64,000 nucleotides of DNA from NCBI GenBank assembly GCA_013368445.1, contig JAACJO010000005.1, positions 1,612,001 through 1,676,000 of the forward strand. The letters are read 5' to 3'. Of the stretch, positions 37,086-48,906 are shown in pieces. Both the position numbers and the translations under genes were made by a program. Source of the stretch: Leucocoprinus leucothites. Its lineage: Eukaryota; Basidiomycota; Agaricomycetes; Agaricales; Agaricaceae. The notes under the pieces are model-generated. The model searched no databases and was not told the DNA's origin. It was given only the letters and a program-made list of their open reading frames with translations. Numbering within the stretch: position 1 is the first letter of the stretch; the number at the start of each line of letters is the position of its first letter.

Positions 37086-38086
37086 CCGGTGTTACATCAG
37101 ATCGACGTCGAAAGAGAAGGGGAGGGGAGTCATAAAATGTAAATTTGGTTTCGTGCCTGCCCGTGGATTGCGTTCTTAGGTTTATCACATTCGACTTTGT
37201 GGGCCGTTCAGTATATACTCATTGGATAAGAGATATCCTACTTTACTTGTCGCTCATTATTAATAGACGTTCGACGTTCTTTCTGGGAGTAACTTCACAC
37301 TGTGGGAGTACATCTCCTGCTGATACTTGACTAAAATGTAGCGCTTCGAGCGAAAACTGTGCTTGTTTCACTGGATTGAGGCTGAGGCATGTGCATAAGT
37401 CCTCAGCAGACGAAGGTTCAGAGGACGAAGCCGAGGTGTCCACGTGTTTCATAATCACATCTCGTGGCGAGTCAGGCTAATGGCAACGTCATTCATTCTT
37501 GACAATGCGTTGCGATTCTCAAACTTGAGCTGAAACGCAATACATCCATTATAGCGACCTAGGAAGGCTTTACCCGACCGTAACATTCAATGGCTTGCAG
37601 CTATCGAAACCTCCAAGGCCCTCCATTTGATTGTTAGTCATCTTCTAGAGGTTCACACTCGGAGTCGTTGCATCGGACGTACCCAGTTTGTTACTTGCCT
37701 CCTACTCCTCGAGGCACCCAGGCTTGCGCATTGAACCAGCTGACCTTCCAAGAAACTGAAGAAAGGTTCTTCTGAGACTCAAACAGTGGCTGGCGCATGG
37801 TCGTGTTTATAATTCCTGAGGATATAACTCGGTCGCGTCTATCTCGGGACCAAGAAACTTGCTGGTGTTGACTAACATGCGGACAAGAAGTAGCTGGCGT
37901 TCTCTCCAGCATGTGGGACATCGGAGTCCGGGAGATTCGACCTAGGGGGGTTTTGGTCTACAGCTTTTGAAGTTTTGATTAGGGTCAGTATAAATTGGGT
38001 TTAGACCAGTGCATGGAAGCAGCGCCCCTCGCTCTCTATTAGTCGCGTAAAGCTTGTTGTGCATTTTCCCCTCACACTCAGACCAT
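37086..38086. other. Intergenic, about 1 kb, upstream region of the GH55 gene
   Basis: Short leftward frames (37243-37458, 37691-37921) have no recognisable content. The right end has a TATA box at 37989. Confidence 0.5.
37989..37994 (+). promoter_or_regulatory. TATA box of the GH55 gene
   Basis: TATAAA, 93 bases upstream of the ATG at 38087, in the right orientation and at a plausible distance for a fungal promoter. No other candidate lies closer. Confidence 0.5.
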
Positions 38087-41000
38087 ATGCCGCCAAAGCT
38101 TTTGGCTAGTCTTGTCGCTCTTTTACTCTCTTTTATCGTCACAGTTCATGCCCTTGGGACATCTTGCTCAGCACCTTTAGGACAGGGAACTGCGGCTCCC
38201 AGTGACCCCTTCTGGCTTGAGAGGATCAAACACCAAGGCACCGCAGCATTCAACCCAAATCCGTCTGGTTACCAGGTCTTTAGGAATGTAAAGGTAAGTG
38301 AATGAGATTCTATCATGAGAGCTCGCTTCTAACCAGAGTCTTAGGATTTCGGTGCAAAGGGTGATGGTGTCACCGACGACACAGCAGCAATCAAGTAGGT
38401 GAATAAGAAAAAAAAAATCCACCCCCTCCTCACACGTTTCATTCTCGCCAGCGCAGCAATCTCGGCGGGGAGCCGGTGCGGCCAGGGAAGTTGTGGTTCT
38501 TCAACGTAAGGTTCCATTCATCACTCGTGTCAAGGTTTCTCGGCGCTTATTACATTTTTTGGTTTAGCGTTACGCCCGCTATCGTGTATTTCCCAAAAGG
38601 GTAAGCTTTGACCTAGATTTATGTCCTCCCTGATTGTTACTCAAATCGTCGGGTCATCCACCAGGACTTACTTGGTTTCTGCTCCCATTGTGGCCTACTA
38701 CTACACGCAGTTGATTGGCGATGCAAGGTCACCACCCACCTTGCTTGCTTCTCAGTCTTTCGATGGAATGGCTGTCATCGGTGGGTCTTAGATCATGCAA
38801 ACCCGAATTTACCTTTAACTTGAAACGACGTAGATGCTGATCCCTACATTCCGGGCGGCGGTGGGTCCCAGTGGTATATTAACCAGAACAACTTGTGAGC
38901 ACCGTTCGTCGCCTCTCAGAACGCCAACATTAAATTCTATTTCAGCTTCCGGTCTGTGCGAAACTTTGTGATAGATGTCCGAAGGTAAAACTCGATATCG
39001 CGATCTACTGCAAAGAGTGTGAAACTCATGTGGCGCCTTTCTTTCTAGGGTTCCCGCGGAGAAGTCGCAAGGAACCGGTTTGCATTGGCAGGTCTCGCAA
39101 GCAACGTCTCTAATTAATATCGTTGTCCATATGTCGACTGCCGCAAACACCGCGCACCAAGGCATATTTATGGAGAACGGAAGGTAAAGTGACCATTGCT
39201 AAGATGTCCAAATTCTTACAGCAGGTATCACCAGTGGTGGCTTTATGGGTGATTTGGTCTTCAATGGAGGTTTGTTTTGAATGCGCAAGTAACAGTGCAT
39301 CTAAGAGTGTATCTAATTCTATATTTCAGGAAAATTTGGTATTTGGGTCGGGAACCAACAGTAAGCGCCTTGTCAACGCACTCAGATAAAATAGCTCATT
39401 CTATATCAAGATTTACAGTGCGCAATATCACCGTCAACAATGCCCAAACTGGAATTTTTGCGATCTGGAATTGGGGTTAGTCAGCCTACGCCTTTTCATG
39501 CTATGATTTCTTATCTTGAGCTTTCTTCGTTGCGGTGATCCAGGCTGGACGTTCCAGGGCGTGAATATCAATAATTGCCAGGTAGACACCCACCTTTTTC
39601 TCATCCCGTACATTAGCAAATAAAGGGTGTCATCGCAGGTTGGCTTTGACCTCGCGACTGGTGGAACTACGTCTGCGCAACAAACAACTGGCGCAGAAGC
39701 GATTATTGATGCCACTGTGACCAATACCCCTATATTTATTCGCAATTCGCAACCCAGCAATGGCAGACTTGCTGGATCACTCGTGATCAACAACGCGAGA
39801 CTCAACAATGTCCCTGTCGCCGTCGGGGTCGCGAATGGTGCTGTTGTGTTGGCGGGCGGTACGACCACGATTCAGAGTTGGGGACAAGGTAATATCTACA
39901 GTGGCACGAACGGCTCCGGGAGATTCGTTCAAAGCAATATCGTCAGCGCCAATAAACCTTCTGTCTTGTTGGATGGAAGCGGCAAGATATTCGGGAAGTC
40001 TCACCCTCAGTATGCAGCCTATGCTGTCAACCAGTTCGTTAGTGTGAAAGACAATGGGGCTAGGGGCGATGGTCGTACAGATGACACCGCCGCTCTGGAA
40101 GCAATCTTTGACAAGGTAAGGTCATTTGAACCTCATTCATCTCTCGTCGCTCACTTGTCAACACGACGTAGTTTGCTGGCTGCAAAATCATATTCTTCGA
40201 CGCAGGCACATACGTCGTCTCTTCGACTCTTACTATCCCTGCTGGTACTCAGATTGTCGGCGAAGCATGGTCTGTTATCGCCGGGAAAGGCTCCGCCTTC
40301 CAAAATATCAACAATCCTCAACCAGTTGTTCGAGTTGGCACCAGTGGTTCACAGGGTTTGATTGAGATTACTGATATAATGTTCACGACCATTGGCCCTA
40401 GTATGTTTCTGTCACTCGTATCATTCGGTTTCTTGTCTTGATGTGAGTTTACTATAGCCCCTGGTGCAATTGTGGTGGAATGGAACGTCAAACAACCAAA
40501 TGGACAAAACGGTGGTGCTGGCATGTGGGATTCTCACATCAGGTACGTGGGCCCTAGCTCGCTCGTGGTTGGTTCCTACTCAATTCGCCTGGTAGGCTGG
40601 GTGGTGCTGCAGGCACCAACCTGCAGGACTCTCAATGCCCTAAGTCGGGAGCTGGTGGAACAACCAACTGTTTTGCTGCTTTCCTTGCCCTCCATCTAAC
40701 CCCTCAATCAACAGCATATCTTGAGGTATTTACTGAATCAGTAATTGTACTTTCCAAATCTCAGTAGAATTTGCCATAGGGGACTTGGGTCTGGCTGGCC
40801 GATCACGACCTCGATGGCAGCTCCCAAATATCTATTTTCTCCGGCAGAGGCATTCTTTCTGAATCCGTTGGACCCGTCTGGATGATTGGAACCGGTGCGT
40901 TTCCTTTGGGACCCCGAGAATTGGGCTGATCTGACCGCTTTACCGCCGTTTCCTAATGTCTGATTCCGATGATCAGCCTGTGAGCCACTTCGGTGACATT

Positions 41001-41685
41001 ATCACCCGGCCTACTACTAATCAATACCCTCCAGCTGAGCATCACGTCCTATATCAGTACTCTTTGGTGAATGCGAAGAACCATTGGATGGGCTTGATCC
41101 AGACCGAGACGGTGAGTTCTGAGATCATTGGGTCCTCTAATTTCTGAAACTGATGATCTCGTGGCCCAGCCCTACTTCCAGCCTAACCCTGCGCCCCCGG
41201 CCCCATTTACTGTCAATTCTGCCTTCAAAGATCCGAGCTTCAATGGCATCTCCGCATCTTGGGCACTGAAGGTTGTTGGCTCCACGGATATCATCGTCTT
41301 CGGTTAGTGAGACTGTTTGAGCTCCGAGGACGCCACTCACAGCATTACGCTTTATCGTTATGCCAAACAGGAGCAGGCTTGTATAGCTTCTTCCAGGTCA
41401 GTTCGAGCACTTGGGACGCCTATGCTAGGTAATCAAACTAATAATCTTCTGCAGAATTACGGCCAAGATTGCATCGCACCCGCCACCTGCCAAAATCAAC
41501 TAGTGGATATCGATTCGGCATCATCAGTCACGATATACAGTCTCTCGACTGTGGCAACCACGTTCCAGGTCAGCGTAAACGAAGTCGGGATTGTGAATCA
41601 GTCTGGAAATATCAATGGGTTTGCGGCTACGGTTACGGCTTGGAGTCGCTCCGCTAGCGCCTCGAAGAATCACACCAGATATTAA
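38087..41685 (+). CDS. Secreted exo-beta-1,3-glucanase, GH55
   Basis: Extracellular glucanase of the double right-handed beta-helix GH55 family, acting on beta-1,3-glucan (fungal walls, laminarin-like polymers). I chose the ATG at 38087 because it opens a clean signal peptide (LLASLVALLLSFIVTVHA, cleavage near ALG). An ATG 33 bases upstream would add a polar lead. The first helix domain begins DFGAKGDGVTDDTAAI near 38345, with GTYLVSAPIVAYYYTQ, GTGLHWQVSQATSL and AIWNWGWTFQGVNI. The second helix begins VKDNGARGDGRTDDTAALE near 40045, then IFFDAGTYVVSSTLTIP, GMWDSHIR and the catalytic-region sequence LEGTWVWLADHDLD near 40780. Later come HHVLYQYSLVNAKNHW and FFQNYGQDC. About fifteen short introns break it. 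Both halves are complete. Confidence 0.92.
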
Positions 41686-41997
41686 ACGTCGTTATGACGC
41701 CCTGGTTCGCCAGATTTTACCATTTCTTGGAGTCTCAAGTCCCATTCACTTCTCTTCTTATTTATCTTGTGCCTTTGTTATCGATTGAATTCTGTCATTA
41801 CTTAACCAATAAAAGATGTTGAACTGGTGATGCTGAGACAATGTCAAGAAATGGGAGTCTAATCGCATAAATAAAGTACAACAACGCGGTCGCGAGCGCG
41901 TTGATTCACTACCAATTTGATCACGAGTGACATAATTAGAAACCGTGGTCAGCTCTGCCTCCTCAATTGCTCCTTTGTGCTCTGATTAATCAGAGCC
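41686..41997. other. Short intergenic, GH55 3' region and ECO1 promoter
   Basis: The GH55 3' end and the ECO1 5' end share about 310 bases. A direct AATAAA-like signal (CAATAAAAG near 41808) may serve as the GH55 polyadenylation signal. A perfect palindrome sits at the right end. Confidence 0.45.
41979..41996. repeat. Perfect 18-bp palindrome next to the ECO1 start codon
   Basis: GCTCTGATTAATCAGAGC equals its own reverse complement over all 18 bases and ends one base before the ECO1 ATG at 41998. It could be a dimeric protein-binding site or, in RNA, a compact hairpin at the start codon. Confidence 0.75.
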
Positions 41998-43239
41998 ATG
42001 CCTACGACCACCCTTACTAGCGGGATGCAAGTCAAACGTACATATGGCTCTCGCCAGAATACTTCTTCGGCTCCGTCGACATCCTCTGTGAAGGGCACTT
42101 CCTTGGAAGCCTCTTCTAGGATCGGACAGAAGCGGCCTTTGGCAGAGGTGTTGACTCCCAGCTTACACAACATCCCTACGCCAGTAAAACGTGCCAAATA
42201 CTCGTCTTCCTCCACAACCGCAATATCGAAACCGAAAGCCAAAGTCAAGAAGTCGGTAAAATCGAAACAAAAGACCTTGACTCAGCTTCATTTCGCTATC
42301 GACCAAACGACCCTTCGTACATGTCCTCTATGCGACCTGTCTTACACGAAAGGAGCACCCGAAGACGAAAGCCTACATCGTTCGCATTGTGCTCGAGTAC
42401 AGAGGGGTATGGAATGGGGTAGGGAGGAAGAACGAGAGAGCACTAAAGTCGGGGTCATCGAAATTGCCACTCAGGTTAAGCTTGCCAAAGGGAAACGGGG
42501 ACGGATTATATCATGTCCTGCAGAATGTACAGGCAAAATTGGGTCCAAGGTTCGTAAAGTCATATCCATACACTACATCAAATAGAGCTACATATGCAAT
42601 GCAAAAAAGTCCTAAAGCCCAAAACATAACACTAACGGCGAATTATCTATACAGATATCTGCGCTATTACAAACTATTAGCTTATTGCTATCGTCACCGC
42701 CACTCCCACAGGAATGTCTTCGCAACTCAAAAGTCTATCTCTTCCTTCTTCCACATATTACTGCTACCACCACGTCAACGTCCAATTCCAGTTCCAGCCG
42801 GGAAAAGATTGTTGGATGCGTAGTGGCGCAGCGGATAGCAACAGCAATGGCCGTCGCATCAACCGAAACCGTCGTGGCCAGCGACGGAAGCGGAAGCAGT
42901 AGGGGAGGTGATAATGACGATAGTGGCGATACCAATGACGCCAGCTTCGGAAATACAGAACGACAGCAACATCTAGTCACAGTCGATAGTGGGACCGGCC
43001 TATTCTGCCATCCACAACGACTGCCGACACCGATGGGCATTCCAAGACTGTTTGTGCCTTCTACGTATCGTAGACAGGGCATTGCCAGTGCATTGTTGAA
43101 TGCGGCGGCGGCGACATTTATTCATGGATGTCCGCTTGATCCGAAGCTAGGTCAGGTGGCTTTTACACAACCAACGGGGGATGGGAAGGCGGTGATGATG
43201 AAATGGGGAGAGGGAGGCGCGAGAATTTATGAAGAATAA
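41998..43239 (+). CDS. ECO1: Eco1/Ctf7, sister-chromatid cohesion N-acetyltransferase
   Basis: Acetylates the cohesin subunit Smc3 during S phase to lock sister-chromatid cohesion. The basic, Ser/Lys-rich N-terminus holds a PCNA-box-like TLTQLHF near 42276. The family's C2H2 finger CPLCDLSYTKGAPEDESLHRSHC follows at 42319-42390. Exon 1 ends GRIISCPAECTGKIGSK. The next exon resumes ISALLQTISLLLSSPPLPQECL near 42656, then KVYLFLLPHI. The GNAT core has GCVVAQRI, then GIPRLFVPSTYRRQGIASALL with the acetyl-CoA loop RRQGIA near 43070, FIHGCPLD and the family's C-terminal QVAFTQPTGDGKAV. A Ser/Gly/Asp-rich insertion (about 42870-42990) separates the strands. Confidence 0.92.
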
Positions 43240-43326
43240 AAGTCATGGAGGAAGTCGTTCATAATAATCTGAGAGGGTGTAATTTAGTCGATTTACGATT
43301 TAGGACGCAGTACCAGAATGAATGAC

Positions 43327-44163
43327 TTACTCATCCAAACCCAGGAGCGATGCAGGACTGGAAAACCAAGAGACAAGTGCGGGTCGGGTAAGGCATATCA
43401 AGAAGCAGGCAAGTACGAAACATAAAGTTAGGATGAGAAAAAAGTCGCGCGCTGGAAAGAATAATAACGACATGATGTCAGAAAAGTATAATTCATTTTT
43501 GACAGGTCTAGAATCCTCGCGGCCATAGAGCGCGATGAACCTGAGAAGAGAACAAAAGAGGAACATACATAGGTGCCTTTCATAATACACGTTTCTATGT
43601 GTATGCTTTGTCCTAAATTTCGTCCTTCGGTGAAGAGTAGCTCCTCTGCCCACGTGGGTATTTGTTCTGTCGCCTGGAAGGTTGGCAGGCTGTTGTCCCG
43701 GTGTTCCCTGTGTCTGCTTCCATCGCGTGTGGCCAAGGTAAAGCGGTGGATTATTGTTCTCGTTTTCGTCAAAGAAAGCATCATCGACGTCATCGAGGTT
43801 GAGATGCTCATTACCACTTGAATGACCTTGGCGGTGTTGCCCATCTGAAATTTCAGGAAGAGCAAGGCTTGGGCGGCCGTTCCAGGGCGTCATAGGTGCA
43901 GAGTCTGGATCGGAGGCGGAAGCGGAACTGGGGAGGCTGTTCGAACTTGAAAACTCGGCTGGGGAATGAATGCCGTAGCGGTGATGACGATGATGACTAC
44001 TACGGCGACGGTTATGACTGTGATGTTCTGCGTCCGGATTATGTGCCCAGTCGGAAATTGAGTCGGAAATGAGAGGTGAATCTATGGAAGAAGTGGACGA
44101 GAACGGTGATGAAGAGAGGGAGGAGCGAGGGGAGAGGACGGTTCCTGTGCGAGATTGTGACAT
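43327..44163 (-). CDS. Predicted C-terminal-anchored membrane protein, unknown
   Basis: Starts at the ATG at 44163 (MSQSRTGTVLSPRSS); an in-frame extension upstream has no ATG. The first 170 residues are Ser-rich with a His/Arg cluster (HSHNRRRSSHHRHHRYG) and an acidic patch (DDVDDAFFDENENN), and are probably disordered. The C-terminal end holds one strong membrane helix (FFLILTLCFVLACFLICL) followed by about 20 residues. A candidate intron (43568 to 43452, GTATGT...TTTCCAG, 117 bases, a multiple of three) would remove a second weaker hydrophobic segment, so two proteins are possible. Convergent with ECO1, 87 bases apart. No family recognised. Confidence 0.6.
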   Translation of the reverse strand: MSQSRTGTVLSPRSSLSSSPFSSTSSIDSPLISDSISDWAHNPDAEHHSHNRRRSSHHRHHRYGIHSPAEFSSSNSLPSSASASDPDSAPMTPWNGRPSLALPEISDGQHRQGHSSGNEHLNLDDVDDAFFDENENNNPPLYLGHTRWKQTQGTPGQQPANLPGDRTNTHVGRGATLHRRTKFRTKHTHRNVYYERHLCMFLFCSLLRFIALYGREDSRPVKNELYFSDIMSLLFFPARDFFLILTLCFVLACFLICLTRPALVSWFSSPASLLGLDE

Positions 44164-45978
44164 TTGTGTAGTCAAAGTATACCCCCGCTTTGAAGTTGCG
44201 GCTTTTGTTATGAGAGAGAGAGAGAGAATGCAATGTGGATCCCAGGTGTGTGCCACACGGAGGATGGGTATGAAGAATGGGTGTTTCGTTTTCGCGAAAA
44301 TGACACGCAGTTGTCGTTCAGCGTAGAGTACAACACGTTCGAGTTATGTAATGAACAACGGTGATGGAGGCGTGTAGTCGGAGAGAGTCGTTTGAGAGAT
44401 TATCTGAGCCCGTTGTTGAACGACATCCATGATGATCCTTGTTCATTTCGCGAAATGGCTCACCTTTGTCGTGCTTTCGTTCATGAAGGGGAGCACGACA
44501 ATCAGTAGTATGCGTTCCCTATGGCTGTCAGCTATGAGAAATAATTGTTCATTATCTTGCAGTGCGACGACTGGTCAGTTGGAGTTGTCAGTTAGACGCT
44601 GGGTGGTGTTGTTTCCAACTGGTGGCGGCAGGTGGTGTTGATCTTTCTCGGCCCGGTATGCCGCCCCGAGGAGAATCAGATTAGATAAATTTAAGCTCTA
44701 GAGCGTCTCTCGATGAACTCGGGGAGCTTGGGAACACGAAGTGATGAAAATAATAAACGTCAATGTTGCCTAGCTAGATGTGCATTGTACATCAGTCCGT
44801 CAACTCCGGAGTGTTTATTGAGCCGAAAATGCACGGTTCCCGAGTGATGTCTGCTGTAGCTTCGAAATTGCAGTTACCCTACCGCAGACCTCTACCGTGT
44901 TTCTGGAAAAGTGCATAAGCTATCCGTAGACTCGAGTTATGAGATCAGGAATGCTTAGCCTTCATCAAGTCATTGCCAAGAATTTCAATGGCGTTGTGTA
45001 ACTGTAATCCCAGCAAGAGCTCAAGCCCAAGAATGTGCTCAAAGAAGCTCAAACTCGTGATCTTGAACTGCCAGGACAAACGCCCGCAACTGACACAATC
45101 GGCTTTCCGGTGAACGTTGAACGTTGAATACCCACGTGCCCGGTGGTCTTGGCCCCTGGAAGTGAGCTGAGGCGCCTTATGAAATGCATAGGTTGCTGGG
45201 GAGGTAAATCACTTCTGACACTTGTCTATCTGCTCTGGTCATGGTGTCCGATAAGCCGAGCCACCCATGACAAGGTGAGATTGATTGTCAGCGTATTCTT
45301 GATGTGATTGAAAGTCAAGAATCGTGCTCATTATTCAGTAATAAAAAAAAACAAGTGTAGCCAGAAGTCGCGACCGCTGGATATTAGAAGTCGTGGTCAT
45401 TGTCCTGGCAAGTATGAAGAGTCATTATGATAAGTGGCCCTTTGTCTATTCTCACTTCACGACCAGGAAAGAACAGTCGACGCAACGATCAACCGGGAAG
45501 AATTTCGTCTAGGGAGGCAGCTACTGTTGCCAATTGCACGGCGGTTGTACTGTAATAATGTCCGTGTGACACATTGTTTTTCTGACAGGGGGTGGCGCCC
45601 ATGTGCCGGGGGTCGCCGTTCAGGGGCTCCGTGACGCTGGACCGAGGCGTGCGTCAGCCTCTTTCTCAAAGGTCTCGAGGGCGACAGACCGGGCAGCGAG
45701 TGGGGAATAGCCGGTTAACACATAGTCGAGAGCACAGGGAGCAGCGCAGCAATCGTTGCCCAAGCAGTGTTTGGGGCGGGGGGAGGCACTGCAGAGATTA
45801 GATGGGACGGGGTTACATAAGACACAGCATTGTGCAGGTTGCCATAGAATAACTGCTTTTGTACAGAACAACATCTTTCCTTCCTCGCTGTGAGCCTTAT
45901 ATTTTGCGGCACATCCAATACGCTAATTCTTTCCACAGTCACTCTGCTCCAGTTTCTTGCCCCCTATCTCCTATAATT
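44164..45978. other. Intergenic, about 1.8 kb, no gene supported
   Basis: Upstream space of two divergent genes. It has a GA repeat (about 44211-44227), a short duplicated GAACGTT element near 45113-45125 next to a CACGTG box near 45133, and a GC-rich block (about 45585-45790). Frames here are short and without family signals. Confidence 0.5.
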
Positions 45979-48262
45979 ATGTCACTCGCCTCTACCCTCA
46001 ACCCCCCGCAAAATTCCAGCTCTTCCCCTCTGCTCTCTCAGCCCAGCGCTTTGCCTGTGCGTCCAGTCTTCTGCTTCTGATCCACTGCATCCGCTCACGT
46101 TTGCTCTAGCGCGACCCCTCAAGCGAGTGCCGACTGAGGCGAATCCAGAGCAGGGAAAACTGCGCCGACCACTGCGCTGACCCGCTTCCACTTCCCTTAC
46201 ATCCTAGCGCTCGCCAACCAGCGCCATCATCATCCGAATCCGGAGGAGTGACCCACCAGAAGGCCGAGAGCAGGAGCGCTGAGTCTGCGGGCGTCAAATA
46301 TTTTGTTATTGATTCCGCTTCCGCTACCCTAGCCGACGCTGATTCAGCCTGCGGTCCCTCCTCCCCTCTTTTTTCCGCTGCCTCCACCGCCACTGACTCT
46401 GCCACTCCTCCGCAGCCCACTTATCCTTTTCCCCCTCCCGGCCTTTCAAAACCTTCCAATTCCCCTGCTGAGATGATCATCCCAGAACACGAATCCTCGT
46501 CTTGCACCCCCCGTGAACTCGAGCTCAAATCCGATCTTCTCTTCACACCTCCCAACACTGCCAAGTCTTCTTCCTCCGAGTCCGATGGATCCGTCTGGAG
46601 CGCCTTTCGAATGGAGGCATTCCTTGGAAATTACTGTCACACGAACAGTGCCAGCAAATCTCTGACTCCTTCACTGTCTTTTCACAATCCCAACGAGGAC
46701 AACACAGAAACGGAATCCGACCTTCCCATTGCCACCATTATCCCTCGGTCTGCTCCGCCTGCCCTCTCGCCAGCGCACTGGAGCAAGCTAAAAGACTCTT
46801 CTGCTAACGACACAGCTTCGTCCCTGAACACGACGCACACATCAACCCTACATTCTCCCTTCTCATCCTCCCTCGCCAGTCCGAACGTTCGCCACGTATC
46901 AGTGCCCGCAGTCAACCCATTCATGGTTCAACGACAGCGACAGCAGACGTTCATGACTAGTTGGAATCGCGTACGTCAAGGGAACCGCTACGCCCCTGCC
47001 ATGCCCTCGTTTTTCAATCCCATTCGTGACGAAGCACCTGGATGTGCTTGGAACTTTTTGCGCGATCCGATGTGTGGTGGGAATGTGAATGAAAGGCTCA
47101 GCGCCAGGAGGGGTCGCGATAGTGTTTTTGAAAAACCTTTGGTCAAATTACCTTTGATGAGGTGTAGGAGGTGCGTTCATAGCCTCTTCGTGAGGTTTGG
47201 TCTGTTCAGCTGAGCAACGTGACTGGACTTTCTAGCTCTTGCGACCGTATCAGGCAAGACCAGCAAAACTTCTTCAACTGGGGTATTCATGCTTGGATCG
47301 GGCCCTCAAAGCACTGCCGTTACTGCATAAACGACGAGTTGCGAAAAGGTTTCCTTATGTTCCGTTCCCACGAAGCTGAGAAACACGAAGAGGAAATGCG
47401 GCGCAGGCGAGAACAGCAAGAGCAATCCATCCTGTTCATGAGCGCCGATGGGGCTGTTGGGGATTCTGTAGAGTCCGACGCAGTCCTATTGAGTTTCCCT
47501 TACCGCACGCCTTCGCACCCACATGATCGGGATGATCAGATCCAAAGCGTACCCACAGAGCCCTGGATCAATTACTACGACCTCGACTCCACAGACCACA
47601 CCCATTCCTCATGTGTCTCTCAGACTCCTTCATCGAGAAGGGGTAGCCGGACGAATCCAGACCCTAGGGATGTCTCCACGTGGAGTGCAGAGCTCGAAAA
47701 ACGTTTGTTGGCCAGTCCTATTATCCGTGATATAGATGACTTTGATCTGGAAGACGATGATTTGGAAGGGTTTGATGATGAAGACTTGGAAGGGTATTAT
47801 GACTCTGAGGAAGAGGAGGAAGAGGAAGAAGGTTACTCAAGCTCTGGATCATCCTCGCCGACATCTGACTCATGCGAGACTGAAGTCGAACCAGGCTGCC
47901 GCTGTCCTAGAATCGTCATTGGCGGCGGCGAAGCTGAAGTCGATAATGACAATGATGCCAAACCCGCTCAAGTCGATGTCATTGGTGAAGTTGCAAAAGA
48001 ACCTGCCGGAGACTCGAATAACAGCAAGTCCAGTTCTGATAACGAAACCCCGAATGCTCTATGCAAAAGAGTTTTGATGAGCTTTTGGGAAGAGGATGAC
48101 GACTTGGACGGCCTTGATTGTGTTCGTGTCGATGTGGAACACGTTGATGGTTGTGTCGACATGGATGATTTGAGTATGGGTGTGGGTGTACAAGGTGTCG
48201 TGGAGGAAGAGAAATGGCTCATGAATGATATGAGGGTCGTTGAGGTGCAAGTTCAGGCTTAG
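45979..48262 (+). CDS. Acidic Ser-rich protein with a possible Cys-based metal site, unknown
   Basis: Three exons assemble in frame. Exon 1 (45979-46056, MSLASTLNPPQNSSSS) ends at GTGCGT. Exon 2 runs from 46110 to about 47171. Exon 3 starts with a TTTCTAG acceptor near 47235. The N-terminal half is Ser/Pro/Thr-rich. The conserved-looking core is FMVQRQRQQTFMTSWNRVRQGNRY, CAWNFLRDPMCGG, MRCRSSCDRIRQDQQNFFNWGIH and HCRYCINDELRKGF; its Cys pairs (C-x3-C and C-x2-C) could hold a metal. The C-terminal third is strongly acidic (47740-47840 is almost all Asp/Glu), typical of nuclear or chaperone-like disordered tails. I know no family with this order. Confidence 0.7.
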
Positions 48263-48906
48263 TGTCCTGCCTCAAACTTTTGATTTCATCTCGAACTTGC
48301 CGGGATTTTTTTCTTTAGTGCTGCGCTGACGTTGGTGGTGTTCGGTTCACTATGGTTGAGTGATCTTGGCTGAACACACCACAAAAGTCTGCACTGCTGT
48401 TCGTACCACACAAGACACACTCCTTTCATTTACAACATACCGCAACACTCGTTCTGGTTTTTACTTCTCTCTCATTGGAACTTTTTGGGATATATAAAGA
48501 CTCTTTGTTTTCCTTTCAGCTATCCAGTTTCTATAGGTTCTTTCCCCGGACGTTCTCTGGTCGAACTTTTGGGTTTTATTTTCTCAGCAACCATTCACGA
48601 ACATATTTTATACTGCACAAGAGCCTTCAACTAACCTACACCCACATTCACCTGTATTTCTACGCATACTGCATGCCTCACTGTCGTTAACTACCCCTCT
48701 GAAGTAAGTAGTGTCGGTGAATAGATGTGAAATTTTCGGAACCTCTCACATGGGCGCGCATATAAGCACACTGTGTATCCCCGTTTCATGTCACTCTGAG
48801 ACCAGTCCATAAATACAAAAACTAGAATACAAGGAGAGCAGAAAGATATTATAAGTAACTCCGCGTAAATAGATGTAAATGACAGCTTCAGGGACTACAA
48901 CGATCA
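48263..48906. other. Intergenic between convergent genes
   Basis: 3' regions of the acidic-protein gene and CDC45. T-rich and pyrimidine-rich on the plus strand; no gene seen. Confidence 0.5.

Noticed and set aside
37243..37921. Leftward short frames between the DUF6533 and GH55 genes
   Set aside because: They do not join into a model and have no family content.
40956..41147. Separate small protein starting MSDSDDQPVSH
   Set aside because: Its first part is intron sequence of the GH55 gene; only the HHVLYQYSL end is coding.
45585..45790. GC-rich block as a possible inserted element
   Set aside because: No terminal repeats or target duplication seen; more likely an upstream region of the acidic-protein gene.
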